Origin: Anastrepha obliqua
Taxonomy: Eukaryota > Arthropoda > Insecta > Diptera > Tephritidae
Direction: 5' to 3'
Length of the DNA: 64,000 nt
NCBI RefSeq assembly: GCF_027943255.1
Contig: NC_072892.1
Location: 21,785,792-21,849,791, forward strand
Numbering within the stretch: position 1 is the first letter of the stretch; each line of letters opens with the position of its first letter. Positions 35,051-46,380 of this stretch are shown here, in pieces. The notes under the pieces were generated by a model. That model made no database searches and was not told the DNA's origin. It saw only the letters and a program-made list of their open reading frames with translations. The position numbers and the translations under genes were made by a program.

Positions 35051-35522
35051 AAGGGTGGTAAAATATCAAGGGCCGATGTTGAATGTGAACCACACCTAAA
35101 CTCCAAGTTCTTTTCTGCATTTCATTTGACATTTTTCAATTTCAGACTAATTCAATTTGAACCATGGAAAGATACACAATCGAGCATGTGATTTGACACC
35201 GTTGGACTTCTTTTTTTGTAGTTATTTGAAAAAAAAGATGTACGTCGATAAGCCAGCAACAATTCAAGAGCTAAAGGGTGAGATAATTCGGCACATTAAC
35301 GGCATAGAACCTCAATTATGCCTTAGCGTCATCGAAAATTTGGACCATCGGATGGAGGTGTGCCGCCGAGGCCGCGGCGACCATTTGGCCGATATTTTGT
35401 TTTATAGATAATTGAGCCATACAAATATTATCATAATAAAGAGAAATTACAATAATTTCCTAAAAAAGTTCTAATTTATAATATTCAAAATAAACATCGG
35501 CCCTTGAAACTTAACCACCCTT
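35051..35522 (+). mobile_element. Rosa-type Tc1/mariner deletion derivative (copy B)
   Basis: Starts AAGGGTGGTAAAATATCAAG at 35051 after TA 35049-35050 and ends with the inverse (inward AAGGGTGGTTAAGTTTCAAG) at 35522 before TA 35523-35524. The 5' 110 bp match copy A (5709-6499) closely, including MERYTIE at 35164. Here the deletion runs from IEH straight to the third-acid region (TPLDFFF, then YVDKPATIQELKGEIIRHIN, GIEPQLCLSVIENLDH), removing all three catalytic acids' context except the last. About 95 bp near 35400-35495 are absent from copy A and may be the original 3' region. 472 bp, non-autonomous. Confidence 0.88.
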
Positions 35523-37722
35523 TATATGGTGGCTTGCAGCTAGTAATATCGGTATTACGTTGAAGTAGGCTAACTCTTTGGGGTAGCAGCCGAACAGTAA
35601 CTTTTTGTTTTATTGCAAACTTTTGTATGTTCAAAATACTGCGATGTTTTCCCACTGCCAGCAGAACAACAAATAGATAAGAGCCACCTTCGGACACTGG
35701 GAAGTTTTTATTAGGGAACCTTACTATTATAAAAATATTTTATATTTATTTCATGTTCCTCGCATTTAATAGGCACTCGGCTACGATGAGCGCTCAAATC
35801 AAGTAGTTACGGTACTTTAAATTCATATTGAACATTTAATTTTAGGTGGTAGCACCTTTTATGACTTGACGCTGCCCAAATAAAGTTTTTAAAATTCATT
35901 CAGAATTTACCACTTTGATGAGCTCTCCAACGCCGCCGCATCATCGCTTCATTGCACTTCCGCTTCCCCACAACATTACGCGCCATTCAAGCCAACTCGC
36001 TGATGTAGCGCGGCAAGTCACGAAACATTGACACTTTCACACCCCATAAACAATCCAACCAGCAATTCGACTGTTTTACACATTTTTCCGTAAGTGTATT
36101 AAATTTTATTGCCACCTCTTGGTGCACCAGCAACCACAAAAACATGGGCGCTAAAGGAAAGGCGAATAGTTGGAGCGTGAGCGAAGGAATTCATGCGGCA
36201 TTTAAGAGCTTACAAGTGTGTGTGTGTAAACGTACACATGTGAAGTGTCGATTGCACAGCGCATTAAGTGTTCACAGTCAATTGACGGGCATGAATGTCA
36301 GCAGCAGGACAATATAAACAAAAGCAATAACCTGCCTGCAAACGCGCACACAGAGCCGAACACAATGTTCGAAGTTCATTTACAAGCATCTTTAGCACTT
36401 ATAAAAGCGTGATGTGATGCGAGTAATAAAATGTAGGCAAAAACATATGTGGGGATGCGTTGCATACATACAGGCGCCAATTGCAGTGGAAATGGTGTAA
36501 CAGTGTTGTAACTGCATGCAAAACATACACACGCATACATATGCAAATATTCATCTACAAAAGCTATTTAGACGCCCTATAGCATGCGAAAGATACAGGG
36601 TCAGGCATTTTAAATAGACTTGCACATAGAAAGGGGGGTGGGTAGCACTTTTTGGAAGACCCGCAAGTGCGGTAAATTGGCATGTTAAATTTTGTGTGCA
36701 AATACGCGTTTAGAACAAAATGCCCATGGGGAGCAGCAAATGCACTTGTACTGCTGAACCCACATCCACTTTGTGCGCAAAAAAGTATGCAACAGTTTGC
36801 TGCACCGAATGCACCCCAGTTAAATGCAACAGGCAGGTTGCGCGTATCGCAAGGGAAACCGCACACACTTTTTGGGGTGCATCAAGGTGCAACACCTATG
36901 AGCGCAACACAAACAATAACAATAACAGCACCACTAAACAAGCGACTCATATTACCGACTGCTGATGCTATAGTCATTGCCGCTCGTGCCAGCGGCACTT
37001 GCACCCCTCCAAAAAACGCAGTGACTGCACTTGCAACAACATGTTTCCATGCGCAACTCGTTTGTATTCAAATTAGTTTAATTGGGTTATAACGTGATGT
37101 AAATAGGCTAATAATACTGCAAGCACACTCCAAGTGAAAAGCAGACGAAAACGAGTTATTGCAGACATGAAAATTTATGCACCCCACCCCTATGGTAAAG
37201 CATGCGATGCCAACGTAGAGGGTGTTTACTTGCAACACATAACATTTTTTGGAATATGTAATTACCCGAAAAGGGCAAGTCGTGGAATGAGTGCTGAAAA
37301 CAATCTAAACGCGATTTCAATAAACGACTGCCACTCCCTTAGTCATTCACTCACACACACACACACGCGCACAGAGCCTCTGAGGAAATCAAGCATGCAA
37401 ATGTAATAATAGATTATTATGTAAAATCAGTGAGGTATGACTACAACCAACAGCAACAATAACAAAAATCAAAAGCAACAAACATCAAAAACAACAAAAA
37501 ACAAAAACAGTAAAATCAAAAAACAACAACTACCAACAACTAATCGAGCAACCCCCAAACGAGCTTGCCAAAACGGATGTCAGTTCGAAAAAAGTTTGTT
37601 AGTGTTTTGATAAATCGACAATGACATGATGAATGCCTTGGGCGTTAAATGTTGCTTCAGCGTAAAAGTGTTGTGTAAATTTGGTAATTTTGTATAGTGG
37701 CGAAGTGGCTGATGTTACTGGT
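35523..37722. other. Non-coding stretch
   Basis: Intergenic-looking, with GT tracts (36214-36230), CA repeats (37350-37372) and CAA-rich sequence (37441-37530). A 136-codon plus frame at 36682-37092 overlaps a 100-codon minus frame; neither has a recognisable domain, so I leave it as unproven. Confidence 0.45.
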
Positions 37723-38402
37723 TTAAGGGGTTAGGGGTAGTCAGAAGACCGCAAAAATGATGATTTTCAATAATTTTTTTTGCTAGTCAATTGCTTTATT
37801 TTACAAAAATAAAAAGGCATAAATACTTCCTGTTTCGACTTGACTTTAGCAAAATTTAAAAAAGAAATATTAATAACTGTGTGGAGCCCGTTTCTCCAGA
37901 ACTCCCTTACGGTGATCATCACAAGTCTTTGGAGATTCATCTAAAATCAATCACACACGAGAAATTGGTTTTGTTAATAGATAATCTTGTGCCTGATAGA
38001 AGCTTTTTTTTCAAAATTAACAATATGGCGGCCTCCAGATTTTCGAGGAAAAAACCGAGAATTAATTGTTTAAAAAAAACGAAATTTTTGAAAAAAATCC
38101 TTCCACTGGGCACGAGTTTTTTATGTTTTTCAAAAGCAGTATAAATTTTGTTGAAATCTACCATCTACTTTTTAAGTTACAGTGATCCCCAGTACAAAAA
38201 ACACAGTTTTGAGAAAAACGCATTTAAAGTTTTGCTATCGAACCGGAGCGCTCGAGCGCCCTTTGTTAATTGTTGCATAACTCTAAAAGTATTTGTCAGA
38301 TTCACTTCAAATTTTCACACCCTATTTTTAAGATATTATACTTTAAGAAAATGCAAAAAAATCCAATTTTTGAACATTCTGACTACCCCTAGCCCCTTTT
38401 TG
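37723..38402. mobile_element. TTAA-type MITE-like element (copy F)
   Basis: Begins at TTAA 37723-37726 followed by GGGGTTAGGGGTAGTCAG, and ends at about 38400 with the inverse (inward GGGGCTAGGGGTAGTCAG). The right TTAA is degenerate (cccctttttg). About 680 bp, no transposase. The left 350 bp recur inverted at 47083-47443 (copy F2). No function beyond being mobilised by another element's enzyme is suggested. Confidence 0.75.
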
Positions 38403-38424
38403 TGGCTGATGGCTATGTAAAATG

Positions 38425-39128
38425 TTAAGGGGGAACGCCACTGTGGGAGGTAAAAAATAGTCAATTTTTGGGAATTTTTTTTTGTAAGTAGATTATTCGA
38501 AGATCGGACAAAAGGCAATTTATTATATATGTATTTAACTGTATTGGTGTATATTTAAAAAAAAAAATATTGAAAATTGACAAATTTTTGTAAATAAACG
38601 TAACGAGTTAAAAAACAAAATGACGTCATCTAGGGGCAGCGACACAGCAATGAATAATCACCTGAAATCAAAAAACGAAAAATGTTATTAATCTACGCAA
38701 TAGTGGCTATCGTTGTACGGAGACGTTTTTTGTTTTTTTGACAAAATGGTGGTGATTTGAATTTCAATGTGTGTTTTTCACAATTTTTTTGATTTTCAAC
38801 AGGCCCAAAAAAATAGTTATTTTCAAAGTTTTGAAAATCGGCTACAACGATAGCTAATGCGATAAGAAAAATTTTGAAAAAAAAGAAAATTAAAATCGGT
38901 TCATTAGTCTTCGAGAAATCGTTGCCACCGTATCAAAAAAAGTCATTTCGAGAAAAACGCGTTTGAAATAAAGCATCGTATCGTAAGCGCTACGGAGCCG
39001 AACCGACGGGCGCTCACTTAAGTGCACATAGAATCGGGAATAAAGCGAATTTCGCTTTAAATTTTTTATCACATATTCTTGAGTAGTTATACTAACAATT
39101 TATGCAAAAAAAAATCGCTCCCCTTTAA
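38425..39128. mobile_element. TTAA-type MITE-like element (copy H)
   Basis: Flanked by TTAA at 38425-38428 and 39125-39128. Left end TTAAGGGGGAACG, right end inward TTAAAGGGGAGCG. Interior 38930-39115 is the inverse of 10262-10410 in copy G ('actcaagaatatgtgataaa', 'aaagcgaaattcgctttatt' type sequence). Lies 22 bp beyond copy F. 704 bp, non-coding. Confidence 0.72.
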
Positions 39129-39559
39129 ATACAATGCGATCTAACGAGTTTGCATTACGAGATTTGATTAATAAAATACAGTTAATATGTAAGAAAACTA
39201 CGTAGCATAGTATAAGGCGCTTAATACAGTCACCCACAGTAAGGAATGGTTAAAGCGCAATTCGTTTTCGGAACTCACTACAAGGAGTCTAATACGCACT
39301 CCTCTTTAGCGAACGGTCAGTTTCTTAACGACATGGAGACAGAGATGGAAGCTGCCGCCAGACATTAAGGTTCATTATACACAAACTTCAAGCGTAAAAA
39401 AATAAAGAAACATTGCCTTCAACAGCATAAAACTACGAATACTAACAGAGTATAAATTAATAACAGAATACAGAACCAATAGCAGGTAACACTTGGGGTA
39501 AAATAAGCTTTCCTGCAAAACTTTACGAGAAACTTCTCCATTTTTTTGAGGTATAGTTT
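39129..39559. other. Non-coding stretch
   Basis: No supported gene. The right part (39480-39560) is probably the 3' UTR of the mariner on the minus strand that follows. Confidence 0.35.
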
Positions 39560-41045
39560 TTTTATTTTTCAACATAGTTTTCTTTTAGGCTTATGCACTT
39601 CTGAATAATAGGATTCCTTCAAGTCTGAAAAATAACCATTCCGTTTTTGCAATCACCTCCTCGTTTTAATAAAATCGTTTTCCCCTCAGCCATTTCTTCA
39701 AATTGGGGAACAAATAAAGGGTGATTTTTTAACTATTATCTTTTTAAACAGCTGACGCACGTTTCGTGTTTTGTTCCACTGTCAAACATCTTCAGTTTGG
39801 TCTCTAATTTAACCATGAATCGTCTTACAAACGAACAACGCTTGCAAATCATTGAATTTATGTTAAGAAAGTTTATCGACCACTGAAGCGGCTATTCGAG
39901 CTATTGTGACTACATTTAGAACCAAATTCACATTATTGGATATCAAACCACCAACTCGCTTACGTAGAGTGCGAACTGAAGCAAATATTGCAGCTGTATC
40001 GGCCAGTGTTAATGATGACCATCAATTATCGATTCGTCGCCGTTCGCAGCAATTGGGCCTATGTTACTCAACAACGTGGAACATTTTGCGAAAGGATTTA
40101 GGTGTGAAATAAAGCTGGTGTAAGAATTGAAGCCGAACGACCTTCCGCAACGCAGAATTTTTGGTGAATGGGCTTTTGGAAAGTTGGCCGAAGATCCACC
40201 TTTTTATCGAAAAATGTGTTCAGCGACGAAACTCATTTTTGGATCAATGGGTACGTAAATAAGCAGAATTGTCGATTTTGGAGTGAAGATCAGCCAGAAG
40301 AATTGCAAGAGCAGAAAAGCTGCGAATCGTAACGTAACTGTGATTGGTGAGCGCTACCGTGAAATGATATCCAACTTTTTTTTGCCCAAAATGCAAGAGC
40401 TTGACTTGCATGACATGTGGTTTCAGCAAGACGGTGTCACACAGCACGCGTAACAATGGACTTGTTGAGAGGCGAGTTCGGTGAACATTTTATTTCACGT
40501 TCAGGACCTGTCAATTGGCCACCCAGATCGTGCGATATAACGCCTTTAGATTATTTTTTGTGAGGCTATGTCAAAGCTCATGTCTATTCAGACGAGCCGG
40601 CTTCAATTAACGCATTGGAAGACAACATTTAAGCATTTATATGTGAAATACCGGCCGAAACATTGGAAAGAGTATGCCAAAATTAGACTAAGCGGATGGA
40701 CCATTTGAAGCGCAGTCGCGGTCAGCATTTGCATGATAAAATCTTCAAGCATTAAATTATATGGATCGATTTAAATAAAAATTTCATGCATTATTCTGAA
40801 TTTTACATGTGTTTTTTTGAAAAACTTTCACCCTTAAGGGTAGGATCCGAAGGAGTCAAGTCTGTAGAATACGTGGGACGAGCTGGTGCGTTGCCATGAT
40901 GGAAAAAGAAAATCACTCGACTTCATCGATTCAATTGAATGTCAAACACAAATAAATAAACCAATCTGGTTGAAACTCGATGTGCGTTCTTCCAAGCGAT
41001 GCTACTAAATGAATATATCCAGTAGTGCCATCTCTCTAACTTTGC
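39560..41045 (-). pseudogene. Mariner remnant (minus strand), split by a nested DD41D element
   Basis: The outer mariner is read from about 41045 downwards. Its 5' region ('gttagagagatggcactact') joins directly, by internal deletion, to HHGNAPARPTYSTDLTPSD near 40890-40845 (second-acid and third-acid blocks). Then comes the inserted element at 39717-40835. Beyond it the same gene continues at 39716 with LFPNLKKWLRGKRF, which is what follows the SD[Y] motif in mariners. The C terminus CISLKENYVEK* ends near 39566. The insertion point is a TA. HTH and first catalytic acid are missing. Confidence 0.75.
39717..40835 (+). mobile_element. DD41D Tc1/mariner element (copy C), near full length but mutated
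   Basis: Ends AAGGGTGATTTTTTAACTAT at 39717 and inward AAGGGTGAAAGTTTTTCAAA from 40835. TA at 39715-39716 on the left; the right TA overlaps the final T (40835-40836). Transposase starts MNRLTNEQRLQIIEF at 39814. The HTH region follows (LLDIKPPTRLRRVRTEANIA, LSIRRRSQQLGLCYSTTWNI). Then come FSDETHFWINGYVNKQNCRF (first acid), VIGERYREMISNFFLPKMQE, MWFQQDGVT (second acid) and VNWPPRSCDITPLDYFL*GY (third acid), ending near 40755. Several small deletions and stops break the frame, for example near 40320 and 40448. It is a different family from copies A and B but has the same D-to-D spacing when small gaps are allowed for. It lies inside another mariner. Confidence 0.85.
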
Positions 41046-41865
41046 ACGGACTTTTCAAATGGCATTCATATTTACGTCATTTATCTTTTGGTGTTGGCTG
41101 TCATTTTCACACTTGGGGACTACGCTTCTTGCAACTTCTTGATAATTAATTGCATTGGGCATTAAAAAGAACGAGAATACAAAGCGTCTTGCCTGAGCCT
41201 GGGTTCCTCCTTACCCGATTCCCCTTCCGCGCCTGTCGTCCACAGCTTACGAGCTGCCGAAACAAGAGTTGCCCTCAACTACATCAGCCTTACTACTTGC
41301 AGGTAGTAGAGCGCAGTAAGTGAAACTACATACCGACCACAACTCCGTATTCGAACCCCCCAAAGCATGCTTTTCATATTCATAAAATATTTCTATAAGT
41401 CCTACAACTTTTTATTTCGATTAGCACCTTCTCAATTAGATGCCATGCGAATGCAATTTTGAGACTTCACCAAACAAAAAGATTGAAGATTGTATAAGCT
41501 AGTGGAGCCCTTTAGACGAAGACGCAAACCACAACTGAGGAGAGCAACCTGACCTTAACATCTTTTTAGGGAGAAATGTTCACCTGTCTACTTATTAAAT
41601 ACCCGGTATAATGGGTTTTTGGGGTAACGAATGGTAAATCTTTAAATACGTAATTAAAGTAAGGACTTAAAAGTTCAAATTAAAAGTTGTTGGTGGTTAT
41701 CCAACACAACCAGGGTTGCCTTTTCTACTGCGCGCCCAATAACGAAAACACAGTAATATAATAAAATAATAAAGAAAATTACTTTATTGGTTTTCGAAAT
41801 ATTCTGCTTGAAAGTCAATACTCGTACACTTCTTCATTCACTTGAGTCAATTCTCAACTGACTTT
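41046..41865. other. Non-coding stretch
   Basis: Nothing recognised. The part next to 41800 may be the 3' UTR and terminal repeat of the mariner that follows ('taaagaaaattactttattg'). Confidence 0.4.
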
Positions 41866-41867
41866 TA

Positions 41868-42645
41868 TCACTCAGAAATGGATACTTCCAAAAGGAGCTG
41901 TTTAAAAGCTTCAACAGCTTCTTCAGGCGTTGAAAAATGTCTATCTGGCATTTTGTTTTTGTTGCTCGGGAACAAAAAGAATTCATTGGGTGCCAAATCG
42001 GCGTTGTAAGGTGGATGACTTAGTAATTCGATCTTTCGAGTGCTCAAAAACTCTCTTGTATGAGCCGATATGTGAGGACTGGCATTGCCTTGCTGAAGGA
42101 TGAATCGTCTTCGGCGGTTGGGTTTCTTTAATACTCCGTTCTCGGAAAACTTCTGGGAAACAAACGGTCGCGTACAACACAGAATCGACTGTTTTAAGTT
42201 TCTCTGGTGGTATGAAACATGACAGATTTTCCGAACACTTCCCAAACAGTCCACCATTTGCTTTGAGTTGCTTCTTCCGGGAACAACTTTTGTTGGATTA
42301 AAATCGTCTTGGAACCCCCATGCTTTCGTTTGTTGTTTACCGTCAGGCTCATATGCATAGATCCAAGTTTGGTTACCTCTTACGATGTCATAGATTTGCT
42401 TTGAACGAAAGCGGTTGAATTTCAGCCACATTTCTTTACACCAACCGACACAAGTCCACGAGTGGGCAACTGTCAAATTATGCGGTATCCAACAAGAATA
42501 AATCTTCTTCACGAAGAAATGTTTACGCAATATTGAATGTGTGCTGGTTGCACTAACGTCCCGCACTTATCAATTGACTCAAAGCATCGATTGTTTTCGA
42601 TACAGCAACAATTTTTGGACTGAAATTCACGAAATTTATCTTGCA
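41868..42645 (-). pseudogene. Mariner transposase with all three catalytic acids replaced
   Basis: Minus strand. An open frame of 232 codons (42566-41868) is preceded, in another frame at 42640-42570, by PKIVAVSKTIDALSQLISAG, part of the HTH domain. The frame contains VKKIYSCWIPHNLTVAHSW, IVRGNQTWIYAYEPDGKQQT, FNPTKVVPGRSNSKQMVD, RRRFILQQGNASPHISAHTR and PPYNADLAPNEFFLFPSNKN. In relatives these positions read GDETW, HHDNA and APNDFFLF, so the three catalytic residues are N, G and E here. Spacing between the second and third positions is 34. The ending EAVEAFKQLLLEVSISE is short of the full C terminus. Despite this the frame has no internal stop. Decay is the simplest explanation. Confidence 0.82.
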
Positions 42646-44691
42646 AGGATCAACGACCTCATTGGAATTAGTTGTATTAGCCTTTGATATTGGCTAAGTT
42701 TGGTGCCTTAACGTTGATTCACAATTAAGACAGACTTAGACCAATTCACTTCCGCTACGAAATGTGCATTTTTATTCTTTTCTAAAAACATTTTTACGAC
42801 TCCTGCTTTAAAATTTGATATGAGGCCCATCACTTTTGACTCTGGCAGCCAGCTAATTGCATTGTCTAAGCAACGTAAAATTAAAAATTACACAGAAAGT
42901 TTGCCCTTGAAACTGGTTTACACTCATGCGTGTGTGTGTGACTGTTGAGTATAGCAAAGTTGGAAATGAACTGACTACCAGCCGGTTGAAAGTTACTTTC
43001 AGGGAATTCAAATTAAAAAGACAGAAATAAACTTCTTCTTCTATCTTTTCTTCTCTTATGCACACATTTCATAATGCACTTTTCTACTTATTTCGGTTTA
43101 CTTCTTGCAATCAAATCAATTGAGACAAATTAAAGGCCAAGCCATAAGGTCATTGCGAGCGGGAATGCGCCTAATTGCATGCTACTGAAAATTATATGAC
43201 CAGCATTTCAGCATTCCGGCAGCTGTTCGCGCAGAAAATGAGGCAAGCGGAGTAATCTCGTAGTTCTTTTGGCGCTGAGTGATGGCAAATTCCCAAAATG
43301 AGGATTTTCTAGAACTTTCGAATTGAAAAAAAAAATTGCTTGCGATTTGAAATTTTTGCTTTTTTGTATTTTGTGTTTATTTTCTAGTATGTGTTTTTTT
43401 TTTTGTTCTTTTTTTTATGGAAGTGGCACAAAGCATTGAAAGCCGAAAAGTGTGGGACTTGCTTTTCGACTCACCCACTAAAAACCCACCCCAGCTTCGT
43501 TTCCCTCCCACCGTGGGAAAGTTGCAGTGACTGTGCGGGCGCAAAAATGGCTGGCATGCATCGCTAAATAAGAACAGTTGACGAAAGTAACTGGCTGCTG
43601 ATTGCCAAGCAACAACTGCATCAGATGCCTAAAGTAGAGCAAAAGCAACAACAGCCAGCAAATCCACAGTTTATTCCTTTTCACTTTGAGTTACTCATCA
43701 CCAGCCTTACTGGCAGCAGCAAAAACGACAAAAAAAAAACAACTCAATTTTATTGTGCAACAAAATTTCCAGCAGCATCAGCACATAAACGCAAATCCAA
43801 TGTCACTCAGCAATCAGCAACAGCTATTGGCAACAATCGACATCATTTGCCGGCGCCGCCATCGTTAGCAATGCAGCCGTTTGGGCGATGCGAAACAGAT
43901 AGGGGCAGATAAAAGTGAGCCAGGGCCAGGATTTTGTTGCCGATACGGTTTTTTCCGTTTTTTTTTTTTTTGTGTTGCCGCTTTGGATTCTGCAACCGCT
44001 GCGATGGAGCTTGATTTAATTAACCCAATAACAAATTGAATGGAATTGAGTTACAGAGTAGCGGAAGCATCACCGTAGCAACAACAGCTACAACATTAAC
44101 ATCAAAATAAAATCAAAATACCAGTAGCAAGCAGATATTTATCGCACGTTGGCAAAAGCCCAGCAACAAAATTAGACTTTTTCGCAATTTACAATTCATT
44201 ATTGCACTTCAACGAACTACATCATTGGCATTGATGGCGCATTGGCAGGCAACCTACAAAGGCAGCAACATTAACACTCCACAAGTGCACATCCCACACG
44301 CCTGCCTACTTCTCCACTTATGAATTTCAATTTACTAGCACTTAGTAATCAATCTTCAAGTTCTATTCAGCTCGCAATTCTCTAGCACTTTCTCATCCCC
44401 CAAGTACGTATGTATGTAGTAGTTGTTGTTGTTGTTGCTACTCGTGCATCCCGCATTGCATCCGCTTATTTCGTCGATTATTGACAGTGTTAAGAGGATT
44501 TAGTGAGAATTAAATTGTGATAAGCTTTGGCAAATGCTAGCAACAACAGCAACTAAGCTCTATTAGCAGTGACAAAAACTACAACTGCCACACAGAATTT
44601 GTGGCGGATGAATACAAGGCAAGTAAGTGCGTGCGCTGCGTGAAAAGCTTCGGCTCATTGCATACAAGAGGCGGCTGATATTAGTACGGCT
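42646..44691. other. Non-coding stretch with CAA/CAG-type repeats
   Basis: Contains T-runs (43390-43415, 43955-43970), CAG/CAA-rich sequence (43645-43830) and a GTT run at 44420-44437. Reading frames here are translations of the repeats. No gene supported. Confidence 0.45.
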
Positions 44692-44968
44692 CAACGTGCA
44701 TGGCGATGACTTATGATTTTTATTAACAGTAGAACTAGCGAGAGTTAACACTAAGCTACTTCTACCAAAACCAGCTAAAACGACTGGGTTTTTAAAAAAT
44801 ACGTAGGTTAGGTAACGTTTGGGAGCCGTGCAACGTGCATGGCGATGACTTATGATTTTTATTAACAGTAGAACTAGCGAGAGTTAACACTAAGCTACTT
44901 CTATCAAAACCAGCTAAAACGACTGGGTTTTTAAAAAATACGTAGGTTAGGTAACGTTTGGGAGCCGC
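44692..44968. repeat. Tandem duplication, two units of 139 bp
   Basis: Unit 1 is 44692-44830 and unit 2 is 44831-44968. Both start CAACGTGCATGGCGATGACT and end near GGTAACGTTTGGGAGCCG. I see one internal difference (cttctacc versus cttctatc). Very recent by appearance. The second unit runs into a LINE fragment. Its end 'gtaggttaggtaacgtttgg' resembles a LINE 3' tail on the minus strand. Confidence 0.92.
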
Positions 44969-45345
44969 ACCGCACATAGAGACAACGATGCCACTCAGAC
45001 CACGAAATGGGGCCATTGTGAGCCGCAGGGACTGGGCTACATTGAGAGATTGGCGACAATGTAAGACACTGCATGATGTTATTTGGAATGCATCCAGAAC
45101 CCGTAGAGCAGCTTGGTTGTCTGATAGAATGCAGATATCTGTTGATGATATTCTGGTTATCTCTAACCATTTTAAGGCTTCATGAATAGCGTTTATTAGG
45201 TTTAATTCCCCAGGACTTACCTAAAGCTCTCTTACAGGCATAAAAAGCTAGATTCGCTTTCCTAACTCTTTCTAAAATGTTTGACTTCTAAGTCAATTTC
45301 CTATCTATGTTTAGTCCCCAGTACTTGGTTTTTTCCGAAATCACA
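44969..45345 (-). pseudogene. RNase H-type LINE fragment
   Basis: Minus strand from about 45345: KYWGLNIDRKLT*KSNILER then VRKANLAFYACKRALGKSWG (region between reverse transcriptase and RNase H). After a deletion EALKWLEITRISSTDICILS and DNQAALRVLDAFQITS (RNase H block around SDSQAAL). The first block matches the corresponding AKYLGVILDSKLLWERNVEE region of the LINE at 51563-53155. It stops at about 44980 next to the 139-bp duplication. Confidence 0.72.
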
Positions 45346-45837
45346 AGAGCTTCCCGCTAATATCTTACGAAGTCTGGAGATCTCAGTTGCCCCCTCAAGC
45401 TCTTCGCAAAAGGATTTCTACGATTGCCTTTGGAAATAATAATAAAATTTTTTTAAATTTAAAAATTAATTTCCAAAAAAAGGAACAGAAATATAATAAT
45501 AACATAATACTCCATCTTACACCATTTACATGAACAAAGTAAGGCTTTTGAAGTTGTAGGTATAAAATCATAAAATCTTTCCCGGATATCTTTTCACCTG
45601 TTGCTTCTCTCCATGAGTTAAGATCCATGCATGTAGGTATGGCAGCTAAATCAGGATTTGAAGTGATCATCTTCTTGATCCGGATTTTACGCTATATTTC
45701 TTTGCCATTTGGTTTGCAATGTCTACAGCTAATTCAGTTTTATTATAAAATTCAACTAATTCAGGTAAGAGCTTCTAACTTTTATGAACTCTGGCGATTT
45801 TGTGTTTCGAGCTCAATATAAAAACTCTTTTTCTCGT
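45346..45837. other. Non-coding AT-rich stretch
   Basis: No supported feature. Confidence 0.4.
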
Positions 45838-46354
45838 CTTACACCCAACTGATAGATAAGGAAACCATCAATACGGTAAATACAAGTTGGCAAAAGCTCA
45901 CAACATGCGAACTAAGCAGACAGACATGGCCGAAATGGAACGGCGGTCGATCAAAAAGCTTGCTAAGATTTAACAGAGAAACTATAAGAAAAATGATAGG
46001 GGTATTAACTGGTCATTGTCTGATAGGCAGCCGCGCGAGAAGGTTAGGACACCCGTACTTCGATTTCTGTAGAAGCTGTCTAAATAGAAAAGAAGAGGAA
46101 ACAGCCAGGCACCTTTCATGTGAGTGTGAAAGCTTAGCGACAAGGTGGCTTCGCACTCTTGACATGTCATTTTTAATTGATGTAGCGGACATAGCGCATC
46201 TAAAACTAACGAAGCTTTGCTCGTTTATTAAAGCTACCGGATGGTTTGAAAAGGAGCCAATAGGGTGAGGATAAGTTCCAGCAGTATCACAATGGACCTA
46301 TGAAAGGTTTTTTAAGTGTGTCATTGCGACAGCCAGCCCACCTACCTACCTACA
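45838..46354 (+). pseudogene. RNase H-type LINE C-terminus with CTAC tail
   Basis: Plus strand: NTSWQKLTTCELSRQTWPKW, then LLRFNRETIRKMIGVLTGHC, and the zinc tail CRSCLNRKEEETARHLSCEC. Ends with a TGA at 46266-46268. A 3' UTR of about 70 bp finishes in 'cctacctacctac' at 46340-46353. The open frame of at least 100 codons and the clear tail suggest a moderately young 5'-truncated copy. The same tail occurs at 14075-14083 (minus). Confidence 0.8.
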
Positions 46355-46380
46355 CCCATTTTCATTATATAGCAATGATG

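Noticed and set aside
36682..37092. 136-codon plus-strand frame
   Set aside because: Overlapped by a 100-codon frame on the other strand, no recognised domain, no supporting splice or promoter context. Likely chance in a GC-richer stretch.
37702..38411. 'gtggctgatg' on both sides of TTAA copy F as a 10-bp target duplication
   Set aside because: On the left it lies about 9 bp away from the terminal repeat, so it does not abut the element. TTAA is the better-supported target.
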